DNA from: Haladaptatus paucihalophilus DX253
Lineage (GTDB): Archaea > Halobacteriota > Halobacteria > Halobacteriales > Haladaptataceae
Length of the DNA: 64,000 nt
Assembly (NCBI RefSeq): GCF_000376445.1
Contig: NZ_AQXI01000001.1
Span: forward strand, 714,962 to 778,961
Reading direction: 5' to 3'
Program-made: the position numbers and the translations under genes
In this document: positions 52,617-62,940 of the stretch, one piece after another
How positions within the stretch are numbered: position 1 is the stretch's first letter
Layout of the letters: each line of letters begins with the position of its first letter
The notes under the pieces: generated by a model
The model's input: the letters and a program-made list of their open reading frames with translations, nothing else
What the model was told of the DNA's origin: nothing
Database searches by the model: none

Positions 52617-53351
52617 ATGCGTACTCCAATGCACGGTTCCGACTTCTCGCGTAATCTGGAGCGCCTGAACGGTAACGATACGAGTCCGTACGAGCCGGAG
52701 ATCGGCTCGCTCCCCGACAACGAGTACTCGAAAAAGGACATGGAGAACATCAACAAGACCGGAACGACGACCATCGGCCTCACGACCGCCGACGGCGTCG
52801 TCATGGCGACGGATATGCGCGCCAGCCTCGCCGGACGTTTCGTCTCCAACAAGAACGTCCAGAAGGTCGAGCAGATTCACCCGACGGCGGCCCTGACGAT
52901 GGCCGGGTCCGTCGGTGGCGCACAGTCGTTCATCCGAACGATGCGCATCGAGTCTAACCTCTACGAGTCCCGACGCGGCGAGCAGATGAGCATGCAGGCT
53001 CTCTCGACGCTCGCGGGCAACATGCTCCGCGGCGGCCCGTTCTTCATGGTCTCGCCCATCCTCGGCGGTATCGACGAGGAAGGCTCGCACATCTACAGCC
53101 TCGACCCCGCCGGTGGCGTCATGTCCGACGACTACACCGTCACGGGTAGCGGGATGCAACTCGCCTACGGTGTCCTCGAACAGGACTACGAGGAAGGTCT
53201 CTCGAACGAGGAAGCAAAAATGGTCGCGGCCCGCGGTATCAAGAGCGCCGTCGAGCGCGACACGGGCAGCGGTAACGGCGTGTTCCTCGCCGAAATCACG
53301 GAGGAAGGCGTCGATATCACCGGTCACAAGGACTTCGACGACGTACTCTAA
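52617..53351 (+). CDS. psmB: Proteasome subunit beta
   Basis: 244 aa catalytic subunit of the 20S proteasome. A 49-residue propeptide ends at NKTG, and the mature protein starts with the nucleophile Thr50 (TTTIGLTTADGVVMATDMRA). Lys and Asp of the catalytic set lie in the following residues (DMRA, NKNVQK). The ATG at 52617 (MRTPMHGSDF) is supported by a TATA element. The stop codon overlaps the stop of the opposite gene. CDC48 at 29.3 kb is a likely partner. Confidence 0.97.
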   Translation: MRTPMHGSDFSRNLERLNGNDTSPYEPEIGSLPDNEYSKKDMENINKTGTTTIGLTTADGVVMATDMRASLAGRFVSNKNVQKVEQIHPTAALTMAGSVGGAQSFIRTMRIESNLYESRRGEQMSMQALSTLAGNMLRGGPFFMVSPILGGIDEEGSHIYSLDPAGGVMSDDYTVTGSGMQLAYGVLEQDYEEGLSNEEAKMVAARGIKSAVERDTGSGNGVFLAEITEEGVDITGHKDFDDVL

Positions 53352-54850
53352 TCCCAGTTGGTGAAACTTCCGTCGAGCAACGTCTCTTTTTGCTGGTCGA
53401 TGTAGGCGCGTTGCATGCCGGTAATCGCATCGGCGAGCGTCTCGCCGTCGTCCAGCCGTTCCCGAACCTCTCGTTTCTTCCATCCAGCGGGCGTCACGCC
53501 GTGGCGGGCGCGCTGTCGGAGCGGGTAGAGATACTTCGCGGCCTGCTCGTCCGAGAGGCCGCGCGCTTGCAGGCCGTCCTTCGCGTGTGCGAACAGGTCG
53601 GCGAACAGGTCGTCCGTCTCCGTCGTCTCCTTGCCGTCGTTCGTTATCCAGTACAGGTCGGCGTCGAGTCCGTCGCGCATGGCGGCGTAGAAGTTGTCCC
53701 GCGCGACCACCCAATCGAGGTGGTGAACCGGGTGCTCCCGGCGGAAGGTGCTCTCCAACAGCCCCGCGAAGGCCGCCTGAAACGCGATGGAATCACGGAC
53801 CGTCGGCTGGGCGGCGATGGGGCGGAACTCGATGCGCGCGTTCGCGTCGGCGCGCGTCGAACCGCCGAAGACCGGGCGCACCCACCGCCAGTAGGTGCCG
53901 TGTTTCAGCCGGAAGTGGGCGAACTCGTCGTCGAAGCGGTTCGACCGCGAGACGGGCATCGGGACGATGGTCCGGTCCGCCGCGATGTTGTCGATGGCGT
54001 CCGCCGCGGAATCGATGTCCTCCGGGAAGCGCACTTTCCCGGGGTCGAACGCGTTCAACACCGACTCGAAAACGTGGATTCGGTTCTCCATCCACGCCTC
54101 GTCCACGATTTCCTCCGGCGGCACGTCGTCGTACAGGTCCGGCGGGAAGAACGGCGAGTTGACGCCGAGCGCCAACAGCGGGGCCGCGATTCGAACCGCG
54201 TACTGGAAGTAGGTCGGCAAGTCGCGGGCGTGTGGCACCTGATAGTGGGGTTGGATGGACGTTATCAGGCTCTCGGGCATGACCGTCTTCGCCGAGAGCG
54301 AGACGTGCGGCGCGTCGAGTTCCATCCCGACGGCCTCCTCCGTGTTCGCCATCGCGTGATAGCGCACCGAGTTGCTCATGTTCGACGCGATTTGAACGCC
54401 GTCGTCGTCCACGCCGTCGGTGAGATACCGGGTGGCCGTCTCGCCGGTCGGCGGAATCGTCCACAGGCCGTCGCTGACGAGGCGCATTCCCTCCGCACCC
54501 GTCCGCGCTTCCGCCGCCGAGAGGCGGGCTTTCACCTCCGCCTCCTGTGCGGCCAAGCCGTGTTCGTTCAGCGGTTGCGGACTCGTGGACATCTCGGCGT
54601 TGTGCAGGCCGAGTTCCTTCTCGAAGCCGATGAGCGAGAGCAGTCGCCGGGGGACGCGGGAGAGCGCTTTGGTCTCCGCGTCCACCGCGTAGAACTCGTA
54701 CTCGAACCCGACGATGGATTGCGGGTTGTCGAACGTCCCGTCTTCGAGTTCTCGCTTGATGACCTCTACGTCCTCCTCGACACGAGTTTGAAACTCCTCC
54801 CTGTCTACCGTCGCCACGTCTTTTACCTGCGACGCAAGGTCGGACGTCAT
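53348..54850 (-). CDS. Glutamate-cysteine ligase-like protein
   Basis: 500 aa enzyme of the glutamate-cysteine ligase superfamily. Signature parts are GFEYEFYAVDAETKALSRVP, GMRLVSDGLWTIPPTGETAT, YQVPHARDLPTYFQYAVRIA, LLALGVNSPFFPPDLYDD and ARIEFRPIAAQPTVRDSIAF. Haloarchaea use gamma-glutamylcysteine as main thiol, made by GshA; this protein is longer than the usual GCS2 form, so it may be a paralogue with another amine partner. The start at 54850 is set by MTSDLASQV; ten extra upstream codons are possible. Confidence 0.75.
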   Translation of the reverse strand: MTSDLASQVKDVATVDREEFQTRVEEDVEVIKRELEDGTFDNPQSIVGFEYEFYAVDAETKALSRVPRRLLSLIGFEKELGLHNAEMSTSPQPLNEHGLAAQEAEVKARLSAAEARTGAEGMRLVSDGLWTIPPTGETATRYLTDGVDDDGVQIASNMSNSVRYHAMANTEEAVGMELDAPHVSLSAKTVMPESLITSIQPHYQVPHARDLPTYFQYAVRIAAPLLALGVNSPFFPPDLYDDVPPEEIVDEAWMENRIHVFESVLNAFDPGKVRFPEDIDSAADAIDNIAADRTIVPMPVSRSNRFDDEFAHFRLKHGTYWRWVRPVFGGSTRADANARIEFRPIAAQPTVRDSIAFQAAFAGLLESTFRREHPVHHLDWVVARDNFYAAMRDGLDADLYWITNDGKETTETDDLFADLFAHAKDGLQARGLSDEQAAKYLYPLRQRARHGVTPAGWKKREVRERLDDGETLADAITGMQRAYIDQQKETLLDGSFTNWD

Positions 54851-54876
54851 GCGAGGGGGTGAGAGTGCCAGACGCT

Positions 54877-55353
54877 TCAATCCACGGGCTTCGTCGCCTT
54901 CGTTCGTTCCGGTTCGCCGTCGTGTTCGACCGCGACCACGGTTTTCGGGAACGAGCCGCGGAACGTGACGACGAGTTCGTACGCGTCCGCGGACATGTCC
55001 GCCGTACAGCCGACCGGCAGGAGCGGGACGTCGTGGAGCAGGCCACCCTTTTCACCGGACGTAACGGCGACGTCGAGCCTCCCGTCCCGCTCGTGGTACG
55101 AAACATCGTCCAACTTCGCCTCGTTACACGAGCTAGAACCGACCCAAAGCGTTCCCGTGACGACGACCCGACTCGATTCGGGCCGAAATTCGACGGTCGG
55201 CGGTGCGTCTACCTCGGTATCCGCGGGAGATTTTTGGACGGAGAAATCCACGCCACGAACGTGTCCCTCGGACCATCGTCCGCCCACGAAGCCCCCGATA
55301 CAACCAGCGGTCACGGCAACCCCGGTCGAGACGAGCAGTTCGCGGCGTCGCAT
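54877..55353 (-). CDS. Small lipoprotein of unknown function
   Basis: 158 aa. MRRRELLVSTGVAVTAGC is a short Tat/lipoprotein signal with lipobox TAGC. The rest is beta-rich, with two further cysteines (SSSCNEAKLDD and LPVGCTADMS) that could form a disulfide. The family is not recognised, though this kind of haloarchaeal lipoprotein is common. It is 26 bases upstream of the ligase-like gene on the same strand and divergent from DNA ligase. Confidence 0.75.
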   Translation of the reverse strand: MRRRELLVSTGVAVTAGCIGGFVGGRWSEGHVRGVDFSVQKSPADTEVDAPPTVEFRPESSRVVVTGTLWVGSSSCNEAKLDDVSYHERDGRLDVAVTSGEKGGLLHDVPLLPVGCTADMSADAYELVVTFRGSFPKTVVAVEHDGEPERTKATKPVD

Positions 55354-55474
55354 GCATACCCCCTCGAAGTGTTCAGCCATAAACTATCGGAACGGTAAAA
55401 CGAGCGTTTGAGTCACGAACTCCCTCGAAATCGAAAGCCGTAGGCTTAACTCCGACCGACGGCAACGGCCGATA

Positions 55475-57121
55475 ATGGAGTTCGGGGAGTTCGCCGACAC
55501 GGCCGCGGAGATAGAGGAATTGAGTGCCGATAGCGACATCATCGATGCCGTCACCGACCTCCTCTCGTCGGCGAACGACGACCTCGAAGTGCTGGCCCGG
55601 TTCGTGCAGGGGCGGGTGTTCCCGGCGTGGGATTCCACGACGCTCGACATCGGGCCGAACCTGTGTTACACCGCCATCGCCCGCGCCGCGGGGCAGAACG
55701 TCTCGGCGGACGACGTGGAGGACCGCCTCGCCGAGATGGGCGATATCGGCGCGGTCGCGGCGAGTTACGAGTTCGGCGGTCAGCAGGGTCTCGCCGCTTT
55801 CGGCGGCGGGCGGGACGAACTGACCGTCGCGGAGGTTGCGACGGAACTCGACGCGCTCGCCACGACCGAGGGGTCGGGCAGTCAAGACACGAAGATAGAT
55901 ATCCTGTTCGGGCTGTTCAACCGCACGGAATCGCTCGAAGCGCGGTATCTGGCCCGCCTCGTCCTCTCGGAGATGCGAATCGGCGTCGGCGAGGGAACGG
56001 TTCGGGACGCCATCTCGGCGGCGTTCGACGTGCCGGTCGAGTCCGTCCAGCGGGCATTGCAGGTGTCGAACGACTACGGGCGGGTCGCCCGCGTAGCCGA
56101 ATCGGAGGGCGAAGACGGGTTGGACGACCTGCAACTGGAAGTCGGCAGGCCGGTGCAGGCGATGTTGGCGCAGGCGGGCGCCGTCACGGACGCGCTGGAG
56201 GACTGGGAGGTGGCGGGCGTCGAGTGGAAGTTCGACGGCGCGCGGGTGCAACTGCACTACGACGGCGAGACGGTTCGAATCTTCTCGCGGAACATGGAGG
56301 ACGTGACGGACCCGCTGCCGGAGGTCGTCGAGTACGCCGAGGAGAACCTCGCCGCACCGGCCATCGTGGACGGCGAAGTCGTGGCGATGGACGACGGCGA
56401 ACCCCTCCCGTTTCAGGAGGTGCTCCGTCGGTTCCGCCGCAAGCACGACGTGGCCCGCGCCCGAGAGGAAGTCGCCGTCGAACTCCGGGCGTTCGACTGC
56501 CTGCACGCCGACGGCGAGGACCTGCTCACCGCGCCGCTCGTCGAGCGCCACGACCGACTGCAGGTGATTCTGTCCGGGGGCGTGTCCGCGCTGACCGTCA
56601 CGGGCGACGAGGACGAAATCGCCGACATCGAGGCCAATGCGCTCGACGCGGGCCACGAGGGAATCATGCTCAAGAACCCCGACTCGACCTACTCGCCGGG
56701 TCGCCGCGGGAAGAACTGGCGGAAGCGGAAACCCGACGTGGAGACGGTTGACCTCGTGGTGACGGGCGCGGAGTGGGGTGAGGGCCGCCGGGCGAGTTTC
56801 CTCGGGACCTTCCTGCTCTCCGCGCGGACCGAGGACGGCGACTTCGAAACCCTTGGCAAAGTGGCGACGGGTATCACGGACGAGGAGTTGGCCGAACTGA
56901 CCGAGCTGCTCGAACCCCACATCGCCACGCAAGACGGCCAAACGGTCGAAATCGCTCCGGGAATCGTCTTCGAAGTGGGCTACGAGGAGATACAGGAGTC
57001 GCCGACCTACTCGTCCGGCTTCGCCCTCCGATTCCCGCGATTCCTCGGGGTGCGCGACGACAAGACGCCGGAGAGCGCGGATTCGCTGGAACGAATCGAA
57101 CGCCTCGCGGAGATGCAGTAG
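55475..57121 (+). CDS. lig: ATP-dependent DNA ligase
   Basis: 548 aa replicative/repair ligase of the archaeal type. The adenylated lysine is in EWKFDGARVQLH near residue 252 (motif KxDGxR). Motif III is VDGEVVAM, and motif IV EGIMLKNPDSTY. The N-terminal DNA-binding domain (to about 215) and C-terminal OB domain are present. Starts MEFGEFADTAAEIEE. Single gene, divergent from the lipoprotein. Confidence 0.96.
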   Translation: MEFGEFADTAAEIEELSADSDIIDAVTDLLSSANDDLEVLARFVQGRVFPAWDSTTLDIGPNLCYTAIARAAGQNVSADDVEDRLAEMGDIGAVAASYEFGGQQGLAAFGGGRDELTVAEVATELDALATTEGSGSQDTKIDILFGLFNRTESLEARYLARLVLSEMRIGVGEGTVRDAISAAFDVPVESVQRALQVSNDYGRVARVAESEGEDGLDDLQLEVGRPVQAMLAQAGAVTDALEDWEVAGVEWKFDGARVQLHYDGETVRIFSRNMEDVTDPLPEVVEYAEENLAAPAIVDGEVVAMDDGEPLPFQEVLRRFRRKHDVARAREEVAVELRAFDCLHADGEDLLTAPLVERHDRLQVILSGGVSALTVTGDEDEIADIEANALDAGHEGIMLKNPDSTYSPGRRGKNWRKRKPDVETVDLVVTGAEWGEGRRASFLGTFLLSARTEDGDFETLGKVATGITDEELAELTELLEPHIATQDGQTVEIAPGIVFEVGYEEIQESPTYSSGFALRFPRFLGVRDDKTPESADSLERIERLAEMQ

Positions 57122-57225
57122 GCGAGCGGGTCGGCGGTCGCGGTCGGACTCTGGCTCCGGTACGTCGTCGTCGGATTCGGCCGCCATCCGAACGCTTTTG
57201 TTCGAAACCCGCCCTATCGAAACCC

Positions 57226-57975
57226 GTGACGGTTCGACACGACGACGTGACGGTGGAATGGTTCGGCTACGCGACCGTGCGCCTCGAAACCGCGGACGGC
57301 TTCGTCGCGTACATCGACCCCGGGCGGTACGGCGTGCTGACGGGCGAGTGGGAACCGGACAGCCCCGACGCGGCCCATCCCGACCCGGTGGACTACCACG
57401 CGGCGGACGGCGACGCGGTGTTCGTCACCCACGACCACCACTACGATTCGGACGGTATCGAGCGCGTCGCGGGCGAGGACGCCACGGTCGTCGTCTACGA
57501 GGGCGTGGACGCAGATGCTATCGGGCGAGACGTGACGCCGCCGTCAGAACTACCCTACGAGGTAGTGCGAATCGGCGAGGAAGACCACCTGACGGTCGGC
57601 GACTGTGACGCGTGGTCGATTCCGGCGTACAACGAGGAGAACGGCCCGCACACCGGGGACGACGGCGAGCCGTTCCACCCGAAGGGATTCGGCATCGGCT
57701 ACCTGCTCTCGCTCAACGGGTCGACCGTCTTCTGGCCGGGCGACACCGACGCGCTCTCGGGCCACCGGGCGCTCGACGTGGACGTCTTCCTCCCGCCCAT
57801 CGGCGGCAGTTTCACCATGGACCGGCGCGAGGCGGCCGCGTTGGCCGCCGACCTCGACCCGGCCCTCGTGGTGCCGATTCATTACGGCACGTTCGCCGCG
57901 CTCGAAACCGATTCGGCCGCGTTCGCGGAGGACGTCGAGAACAGGGGTATCACGGTTGCGCTGGACGAGGACTGA
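57226..57975 (+). CDS. MBL-fold metal-dependent hydrolase
   Basis: 249 aa with a GTG start (VTVRHDDVTVEWFGYATVRL). The metal-binding THDHHYDSDGIE, PAYN, FWPGDTDAL and PIHYGTFAA segments match the UPF0173/UlaG-like group of the metallo-beta-lactamase superfamily. The function of haloarchaeal members is not established. It follows lig by 104 bases on the same strand. Confidence 0.85.
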   Translation: MTVRHDDVTVEWFGYATVRLETADGFVAYIDPGRYGVLTGEWEPDSPDAAHPDPVDYHAADGDAVFVTHDHHYDSDGIERVAGEDATVVVYEGVDADAIGRDVTPPSELPYEVVRIGEEDHLTVGDCDAWSIPAYNEENGPHTGDDGEPFHPKGFGIGYLLSLNGSTVFWPGDTDALSGHRALDVDVFLPPIGGSFTMDRREAAALAADLDPALVVPIHYGTFAALETDSAAFAEDVENRGITVALDED

Positions 57976-58058
57976 AAATCGGAACGGGGATTCGTTCATC
58001 GATTCGAACCGTTCACTTCAACACAATCTTCTTGCCCCGCGGCCGAGATGGTTCCTCC

Positions 58059-58913
58059 ATGCGTCCCCACGGAACCTCCAACTTCTGTTCGCAGTGCGGT
58101 TCGGCGCTCTCCCCCGGCGATTCGTTCTGTTCGCAATGCGGGAGTGCGGTCGGAGCGGCGGGTGACGGTCGCCGCTACACACACGGTGCGGGCACCCGCC
58201 ATCCGCAGGACCCCGGATTTCGCCGCCGGGTGGAAGACCTCACGGTCGAAGGATGGGACGTGAAACACGATTACGGCGAGCGCGTGGTGATGGTGAACCG
58301 CGGGTTCGGGTCGATTCCGCTCCACATCCTCCTGCTCATGTCCACCAGCGGCGTCGGCAACCTGCTCTACGCGTGGTACTGTTACTCGCCGGGCGCGGAG
58401 CGAATCGAACTGCGTGCGGACGGCTCGGAGGAGTACTTCGAAAACGAGGGCGTTTCGACCGGCTGGTCGGCGAAAAGCGCCCTCGGATTCCTCGTGAGTT
58501 CCTTTTTCGGGTTGTTCGGCGTCCTGTTCGGGTCGTTCCTCCTCTTGACCAACTGGGCCGGTACGGGATTGGTCTTCGGGACCGCCTCGCTCCTGCTCGG
58601 GTTGTTTTTACTCTTGCTCGCCCCCAAGCACGTCCCCGGTTTCAAATCTCCCACGACGTTCGGTCGCGTCCGTTCGACGGACGAAAAGACGGTCTTCGAA
58701 CCGGCCACGCCCTGTTCCGTCTGTGCCGAACCGGTCGGAAACGGGGTAAAGCGAACCTACCACGAGCGCACGTACGTCGCCGGAATCCCGGTGCGGACGG
58801 TCAACGAGGGCGACAACCACTACTGCCGGTCGTGCGCTCGCGGGGACTTCGAATCCGGTGGTGCCGGAGTCGAAGCCGACGCTACCGGGACCGCCGAAAC
58901 CGAATTCGTCTGA
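58059..58913 (+). CDS. Double zinc-ribbon membrane protein
   Basis: 284 aa. Two CxxC pairs open the protein (NFCSQCGSALSPGDSFCSQC), followed by a soluble region with KHDYGERVVMVNRGFGS, at least three membrane helices (SIPLHILLLMSTSGVGNLLY; FLVSSFFGLFGVLFGSFLLL; GLVFGTASLLLGLFLLLL), and a C-terminal part with another Cys set (CSVCAEPVG...CRSCARG). Probably a zinc-binding membrane regulator. The start MRPHGTSNFCSQ is chosen by the zinc ribbon. Confidence 0.8.
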   Translation: MRPHGTSNFCSQCGSALSPGDSFCSQCGSAVGAAGDGRRYTHGAGTRHPQDPGFRRRVEDLTVEGWDVKHDYGERVVMVNRGFGSIPLHILLLMSTSGVGNLLYAWYCYSPGAERIELRADGSEEYFENEGVSTGWSAKSALGFLVSSFFGLFGVLFGSFLLLTNWAGTGLVFGTASLLLGLFLLLLAPKHVPGFKSPTTFGRVRSTDEKTVFEPATPCSVCAEPVGNGVKRTYHERTYVAGIPVRTVNEGDNHYCRSCARGDFESGGAGVEADATGTAETEFV

Positions 58914-58919
58914 GCGCGG

Positions 58920-59129
58920 TCAGTCCGACAGGCCGCCGTCCAGCGCATCGACGACTGCAAGCGCGGCGAGGCCGACGCCGACCACGCCCGCGAGTCGTGC
59001 CAGAAACGGGTTCGAGACCCGCACCGAGTACGTCGTCAGCACCCAGACAACCCCGCAGATCATCGCGCCGACGCCGGTCAGTTTCAGGTTCAGCCCATTC
59101 GGCATGCGTCTTTCGTACGCACCGACCAT
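58920..59129 (-). CDS. Small two-helix membrane protein
   Basis: 69 aa from 59129 (MVGAYERRMPNGLNLKLTGV), or 61 aa from the in-frame ATG at 59105. Two helices (GAMICGVVWVLTTYSV and LAGVVGVGLAALAVVDAL). A weak AATTCTTT element near 59158 favours the longer form. It is convergent with the zinc-ribbon gene, with six bases between the two stops. Confidence 0.65.
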   Translation of the reverse strand: MVGAYERRMPNGLNLKLTGVGAMICGVVWVLTTYSVRVSNPFLARLAGVVGVGLAALAVVDALDGGLSD

Positions 59130-59201
59130 TGATGAGACTACCTACTCATCACGCGAAAGAATTCTCTCGACGGGGCGGATTCGGAAAAAGCGACCGTCGG
59201 T

Positions 59202-60296
59202 TCAGATGATACCCATATCCGAAAGCCGCTCGGGGAGGTAGGTGTCGGTCACGAAGTCGAGTCCGTGGGAGGCGAGCGCCTGCTGTTCGGACTTCTTCTC
59301 GATGTCGAGTTGGAGTTCTATCTGCTCTTCCCAGTAGTCGGTCTGGTAGCGCGGGTCTTCGAGTTCGCTTTCGAGCGCGTTCTTGTCGGAATCGCTCAGC
59401 GGGTCGGTCGGGAGGTCGTACTCCACGATGTCCTTCGGCTGGATGCCGATGAACTTCGCCTCGGGCGTGGCGAGGTAATCGCTCAGGTGCGCGCTCTTGA
59501 TGGACCCGTAGGCGACGGACCCGTAGATGCGGTAAGACCACGGGTCACCGTCGGTGAAGACCGTGACCGGCAGGTCGAGTTCCTCGTGCAGTCGCTTCGT
59601 CAGGCGGCGGGTCGCCCGCGCGGGTTGGCCGCCGAGGTGGACGATGATGGTGTTGTACTCCTCGTCGAACCCGTTCTCGACGAGTCGGTCGCGCATCCCA
59701 CCCGTCTCGACACAGAGGACGAAATCCGCGTCGTTGTCGAGGAACTCGATGGTGTCCGGGTTGTTCGGAATCTGGTACCCGCCCTGTCCCACGTCGTCCT
59801 GGCAGTGAATCTCCCGGTCGCCCCGGTTGGTCTGTTCCCGGAGGAGCAGCGGACCCATCACCTTCGCGCCGGACTCCTCCGGTCGCATGTGGAAGTCCTC
59901 GCGGGTGACCTCCGAGACGATTTCCAAGTCCTCGATGAGCTGGTTCGACTCGTCTTGGGTGGAAAACTGCGCTTCATCGGCGTCCCACGACTCCGAGAGG
60001 TAGTACAACTCACGAAGGGTAGAAGAGCGGTCTTCCTCCAACTGATTCGTGAGAAAGTCGATGGTGTACACCGCTTTCAGTAGCTTTCTGGCCCCACGGA
60101 CGCTGTTCGCGCTCCGGGTGCTCTTCCGGTCGCCGTACACCCACACGTTCGAGTCCTCGTCGTACTCGATGTTGCTCTTCGTCCGGGTCGGAATCGACAT
60201 CTCGGGAATCTGCCCGCCCGCGAACTGGTCGTAGAACTCCGCGGCGAGGTCGATGAGTTTCGCTTGGGCGTCTGCGTTGTCGTTGTCTGCGCTCAT
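59202..60296 (-). CDS. top6A: DNA topoisomerase VI subunit A
   Basis: 364 aa Spo11-like cleaving subunit. The catalytic tyrosine lies in [13 protein letters not shown] near residue 97, and the Toprim acidic residues in [14 protein letters not shown] and [13 protein letters not shown]. With Top6B it removes supercoils and resolves catenanes. Starts [14 protein letters not shown] and overlaps top6B by ATGA. Confidence 0.97.
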   Translation of the reverse strand: MSADNDNADAQAKLIDLAAEFYDQFAGGQIPEMSIPTRTKSNIEYDEDSNVWVYGDRKSTRSANSVRGARKLLKAVYTIDFLTNQLEEDRSSTLRELYYLSESWDADEAQFSTQDESNQLIEDLEIVSEVTREDFHMRPEESGAKVMGPLLLREQTNRGDREIHCQDDVGQGGYQIPNNPDTIEFLDNDADFVLCVETGGMRDRLVENGFDEEYNTIIVHLGGQPARATRRLTKRLHEELDLPVTVFTDGDPWSYRIYGSVAYGSIKSAHLSDYLATPEAKFIGIQPKDIVEYDLPTDPLSDSDKNALESELEDPRYQTDYWEEQIELQLDIEKKSEQQALASHGLDFVTDTYLPERLSDMGII

Positions 60297-62710
60297 GTGT
60301 TGTTGGTCAGTCGTTCGTCTTCGATTCCTTCGACGGTCACGGCGTCGAACGATACGTCTTCGGCGACGTGATATTCGAGAACGGATTCCTCACCGCTCTC
60401 GACGGTGGGTTCCCACGTCACGAACCACTCGCCGTCCATCTCGACGGCGCTCGCACCGTCGGACAGGTTTTCGGGCTTGGTCGCCACGATGTCGGTCAGT
60501 TTCGGCGATTCGTTCGTCGAACCGTGGTTCTCCACGACGAGTTTCACCGTGTCCTCCTCGACCTCGCGCTCGACCAGCACGTTGTTCATGATGCGCGCCA
60601 GCGAGTCGCCGATTTCGAGGTCCTCGCGGCCGGTCACGGCCGAGAGCTTCTCGGCCATTTCGGGCAAGATTGTGGCGATGACGTTCTGTTTCTTCTGGCG
60701 CTTCTTGAGCGACTGGCGCTTGTTGAGGTAGGATTTGAGTTCGCGGGCCGCTTCCCGAATCGCCAGTTCGATTTCGTCCTCGATTTCGGGGACGTTGGCG
60801 ATGGCGTCCTTCGACTCGCTCGTGAACGGGACGTTCGTGGACGCCACGTGAACCATGATGACGACCGGGCCGTTCGGGACGCCGCGGCCGCCGGGTTGGT
60901 CGAGGTTGTAGTTACGCCAGCCGATGGATTTCACCACGTCCGTCGTCGCGCAGGCGCCGCGCTGGTAGACCAGCGGCACGCGGTTCGCAAACCGGAGCAG
61001 TTCGGCGGAACCCTCAGCCTGTAGGTCGCCGCCGTAGGCGATTCCGGCCTCCACGATGAACGGGTCGCCGCCGTGAACGTCGGCGTCGCGGGTCGCGGCC
61101 GCGTAGAAGTCCGCGTCGTACTCCTTTCGGAGTCCGGCCTCCACGAGGTCGGCGGTGATGGGCGACAGGCAGTTGGTCGGCGGCGAGATGATGTCCGTCT
61201 CCTTCATCGCGTCGAGGAGTTCGCTCGCGATATCGCGGCTGTCCCCCACTTCGCGGACCTTCGGCACGTCGTCGGGAACCGTCACCATCGAATCCCAGAT
61301 GGCATCGACGACGTTCTCGCGGGCCGTCTCTCCGATGGTCACGTCCTCGCGCTCCTCGGTCATGTCGGCCGCGCGGCCGACGTATTCTTCGAGCCGTTTT
61401 TCCGTCGCGCGGTCGTGGCCGTCCTCGTTCTCGAACTTCGCGGCGATTCGCTCCGCGAGGGCGCGAACCGTCTCGTCGTCCTTCCGGACGCTCGTCGCGT
61501 CGTCCACGAGTTCGTACAGGTCCGTCACGCGGTCGTCGGTGATCGCGGCCCACGCCGAATCGAGGGCGTTTTCCTGCACCGTCGCGCCGAACGAGGTTCC
61601 GAACTCCGCTTCGATTTCGTCGGCCGCGACGGCGATGATCGCCCGCAGTTGGTGGTGCGAGATTCGGTCGCTCTCGGCGGCCTTCTCCGCGACCGCGGCC
61701 GCGAAGGCGTCGGTCGCCTCGGCACCCTTGTTCGCCACCGCTTCCTCGACGGCCGACTCGATGTCAACCTCCTCGTGCGCTTGGGGCGCTCGCCACGCGG
61801 CCTCCCGGCCGTAGTGCCGGTCGCGGAAGTTCTCGATGACGTTCTCGGACGTCTTCTTTCCGACGCGGGTGAACTCCTCCTGCAGGAACCCGGAGATACT
61901 GTGCGAGTCGGTGCTCCCGAGCATCTTCAGGAGCGTTCCGAGTTCGACACCGTGTGGGTGCGGGCGAATCTCCTCGGTTTCGGCGGGGAGGCTCGCGCCG
62001 TCGGCGCGTTCGAACACCATCTCCTCGCCGTCTTCCATCCCCGGTTCCTCGAAGACGATCTTCGCGTGCGGGTTGACGACGGCGGTGTGTTTGATGTACC
62101 GGATGAGCTGCTGGCGCGCGCGCATGTTCGCCTCCATTTCGAGTTCGATGCGCGTGCCGTGGGTGCCGACGAGTTCCCTGCCGACCGGCGGCGTGTCGGA
62201 TTCGGACTGAATCTCGGGCTCGTTCTCGTCGGTGTCGATGATGAGCTCGAAGTAGCGCTGTCGGTCGCTTCCCTTGGGTTTGCTCGTGATTTTGGCGGGC
62301 TTCCCGCTCGTCAGCTGGGAGTAGAGGACGGCGGCGGAGATGCCGATACCCTGCTGCCCCCGCGACTGCTCGCGCTTGTGGAACCGCGACCCGTAGAGCA
62401 GTTTCCCGAACACTTTCGGAATCTGCTCGCGGGTAATCCCCGGTCCCTCATCCTCGACGATGAGTCGATAGTAGTCGCCGACTTCCTCGATTTTTACGCG
62501 GACGAACGGCTTCAATCGGGCTTCCTCGGAGGCGTCGAGGGCGTTGTCGACCGCCTCCTTGACGGCGGTGACCAACCCCCGGGCACCGCTGTCGAAGCCG
62601 AGCATATGCTTGTTCTTCTCAAAGAACTCGGCGATGGAGATCTGTCGCTGGCTTTCGGCCAACTCTTCGGCGATCCCCTCGTCGCCGAGCGTAGACTGCA
62701 TCGAAGGCAT
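60293..62710 (-). CDS. top6B: DNA topoisomerase VI subunit B
   Basis: 805 aa ATPase subunit with a GHKL fold: [29 protein letters not shown] and [20 protein letters not shown]. The family usually spans 500-660 aa; haloarchaeal forms are longer because of an acidic insertion (about residues 315-530) and a C-terminal extension. The start could be Met1 or Met4 (MPSMQSTLG). First gene of the top6B-top6A operon, with a GATAAATAC element about 18 bases before the ATG. Confidence 0.97.
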   Translation of the reverse strand: MPSMQSTLGDEGIAEELAESQRQISIAEFFEKNKHMLGFDSGARGLVTAVKEAVDNALDASEEARLKPFVRVKIEEVGDYYRLIVEDEGPGITREQIPKVFGKLLYGSRFHKREQSRGQQGIGISAAVLYSQLTSGKPAKITSKPKGSDRQRYFELIIDTDENEPEIQSESDTPPVGRELVGTHGTRIELEMEANMRARQQLIRYIKHTAVVNPHAKIVFEEPGMEDGEEMVFERADGASLPAETEEIRPHPHGVELGTLLKMLGSTDSHSISGFLQEEFTRVGKKTSENVIENFRDRHYGREAAWRAPQAHEEVDIESAVEEAVANKGAEATDAFAAAVAEKAAESDRISHHQLRAIIAVAADEIEAEFGTSFGATVQENALDSAWAAITDDRVTDLYELVDDATSVRKDDETVRALAERIAAKFENEDGHDRATEKRLEEYVGRAADMTEEREDVTIGETARENVVDAIWDSMVTVPDDVPKVREVGDSRDIASELLDAMKETDIISPPTNCLSPITADLVEAGLRKEYDADFYAAATRDADVHGGDPFIVEAGIAYGGDLQAEGSAELLRFANRVPLVYQRGACATTDVVKSIGWRNYNLDQPGGRGVPNGPVVIMVHVASTNVPFTSESKDAIANVPEIEDEIELAIREAARELKSYLNKRQSLKKRQKKQNVIATILPEMAEKLSAVTGREDLEIGDSLARIMNNVLVEREVEEDTVKLVVENHGSTNESPKLTDIVATKPENLSDGASAVEMDGEWFVTWEPTVESGEESVLEYHVAEDVSFDAVTVEGIEDERLTNNT

Positions 62711-62881
62711 TCTTCGGGCGTATTTATCGTCGGGGACGTTAAAACTGCGCCGATGGGGTGGAGTGAAAGTGAAAGTGAAGCCGACGCGCCGTCTCCATTC
62801 CGAATTCCCCTTTTGCCGATTTCGACACCGAGATTTTCCCCGCCCGAACCGCCGTGCGTCGATTGGTTTTCTTCGAAGTAT

Positions 62882-62899
62882 CTCAAATCGTCGTTTGAG
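62882..62899. promoter_or_regulatory. Perfect 6-bp inverted repeat upstream of the lipoprotein gene
   Basis: CTCAAA-TCGTCG-TTTGAG lies 42 bases before the ATG of the following lipoprotein gene. It could be an operator or simply chance. Confidence 0.3.
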
Positions 62900-62940
62900 C
62901 CATCGATGTCGCTTTCCTTCCCGAACACGATGGTCGAAAC

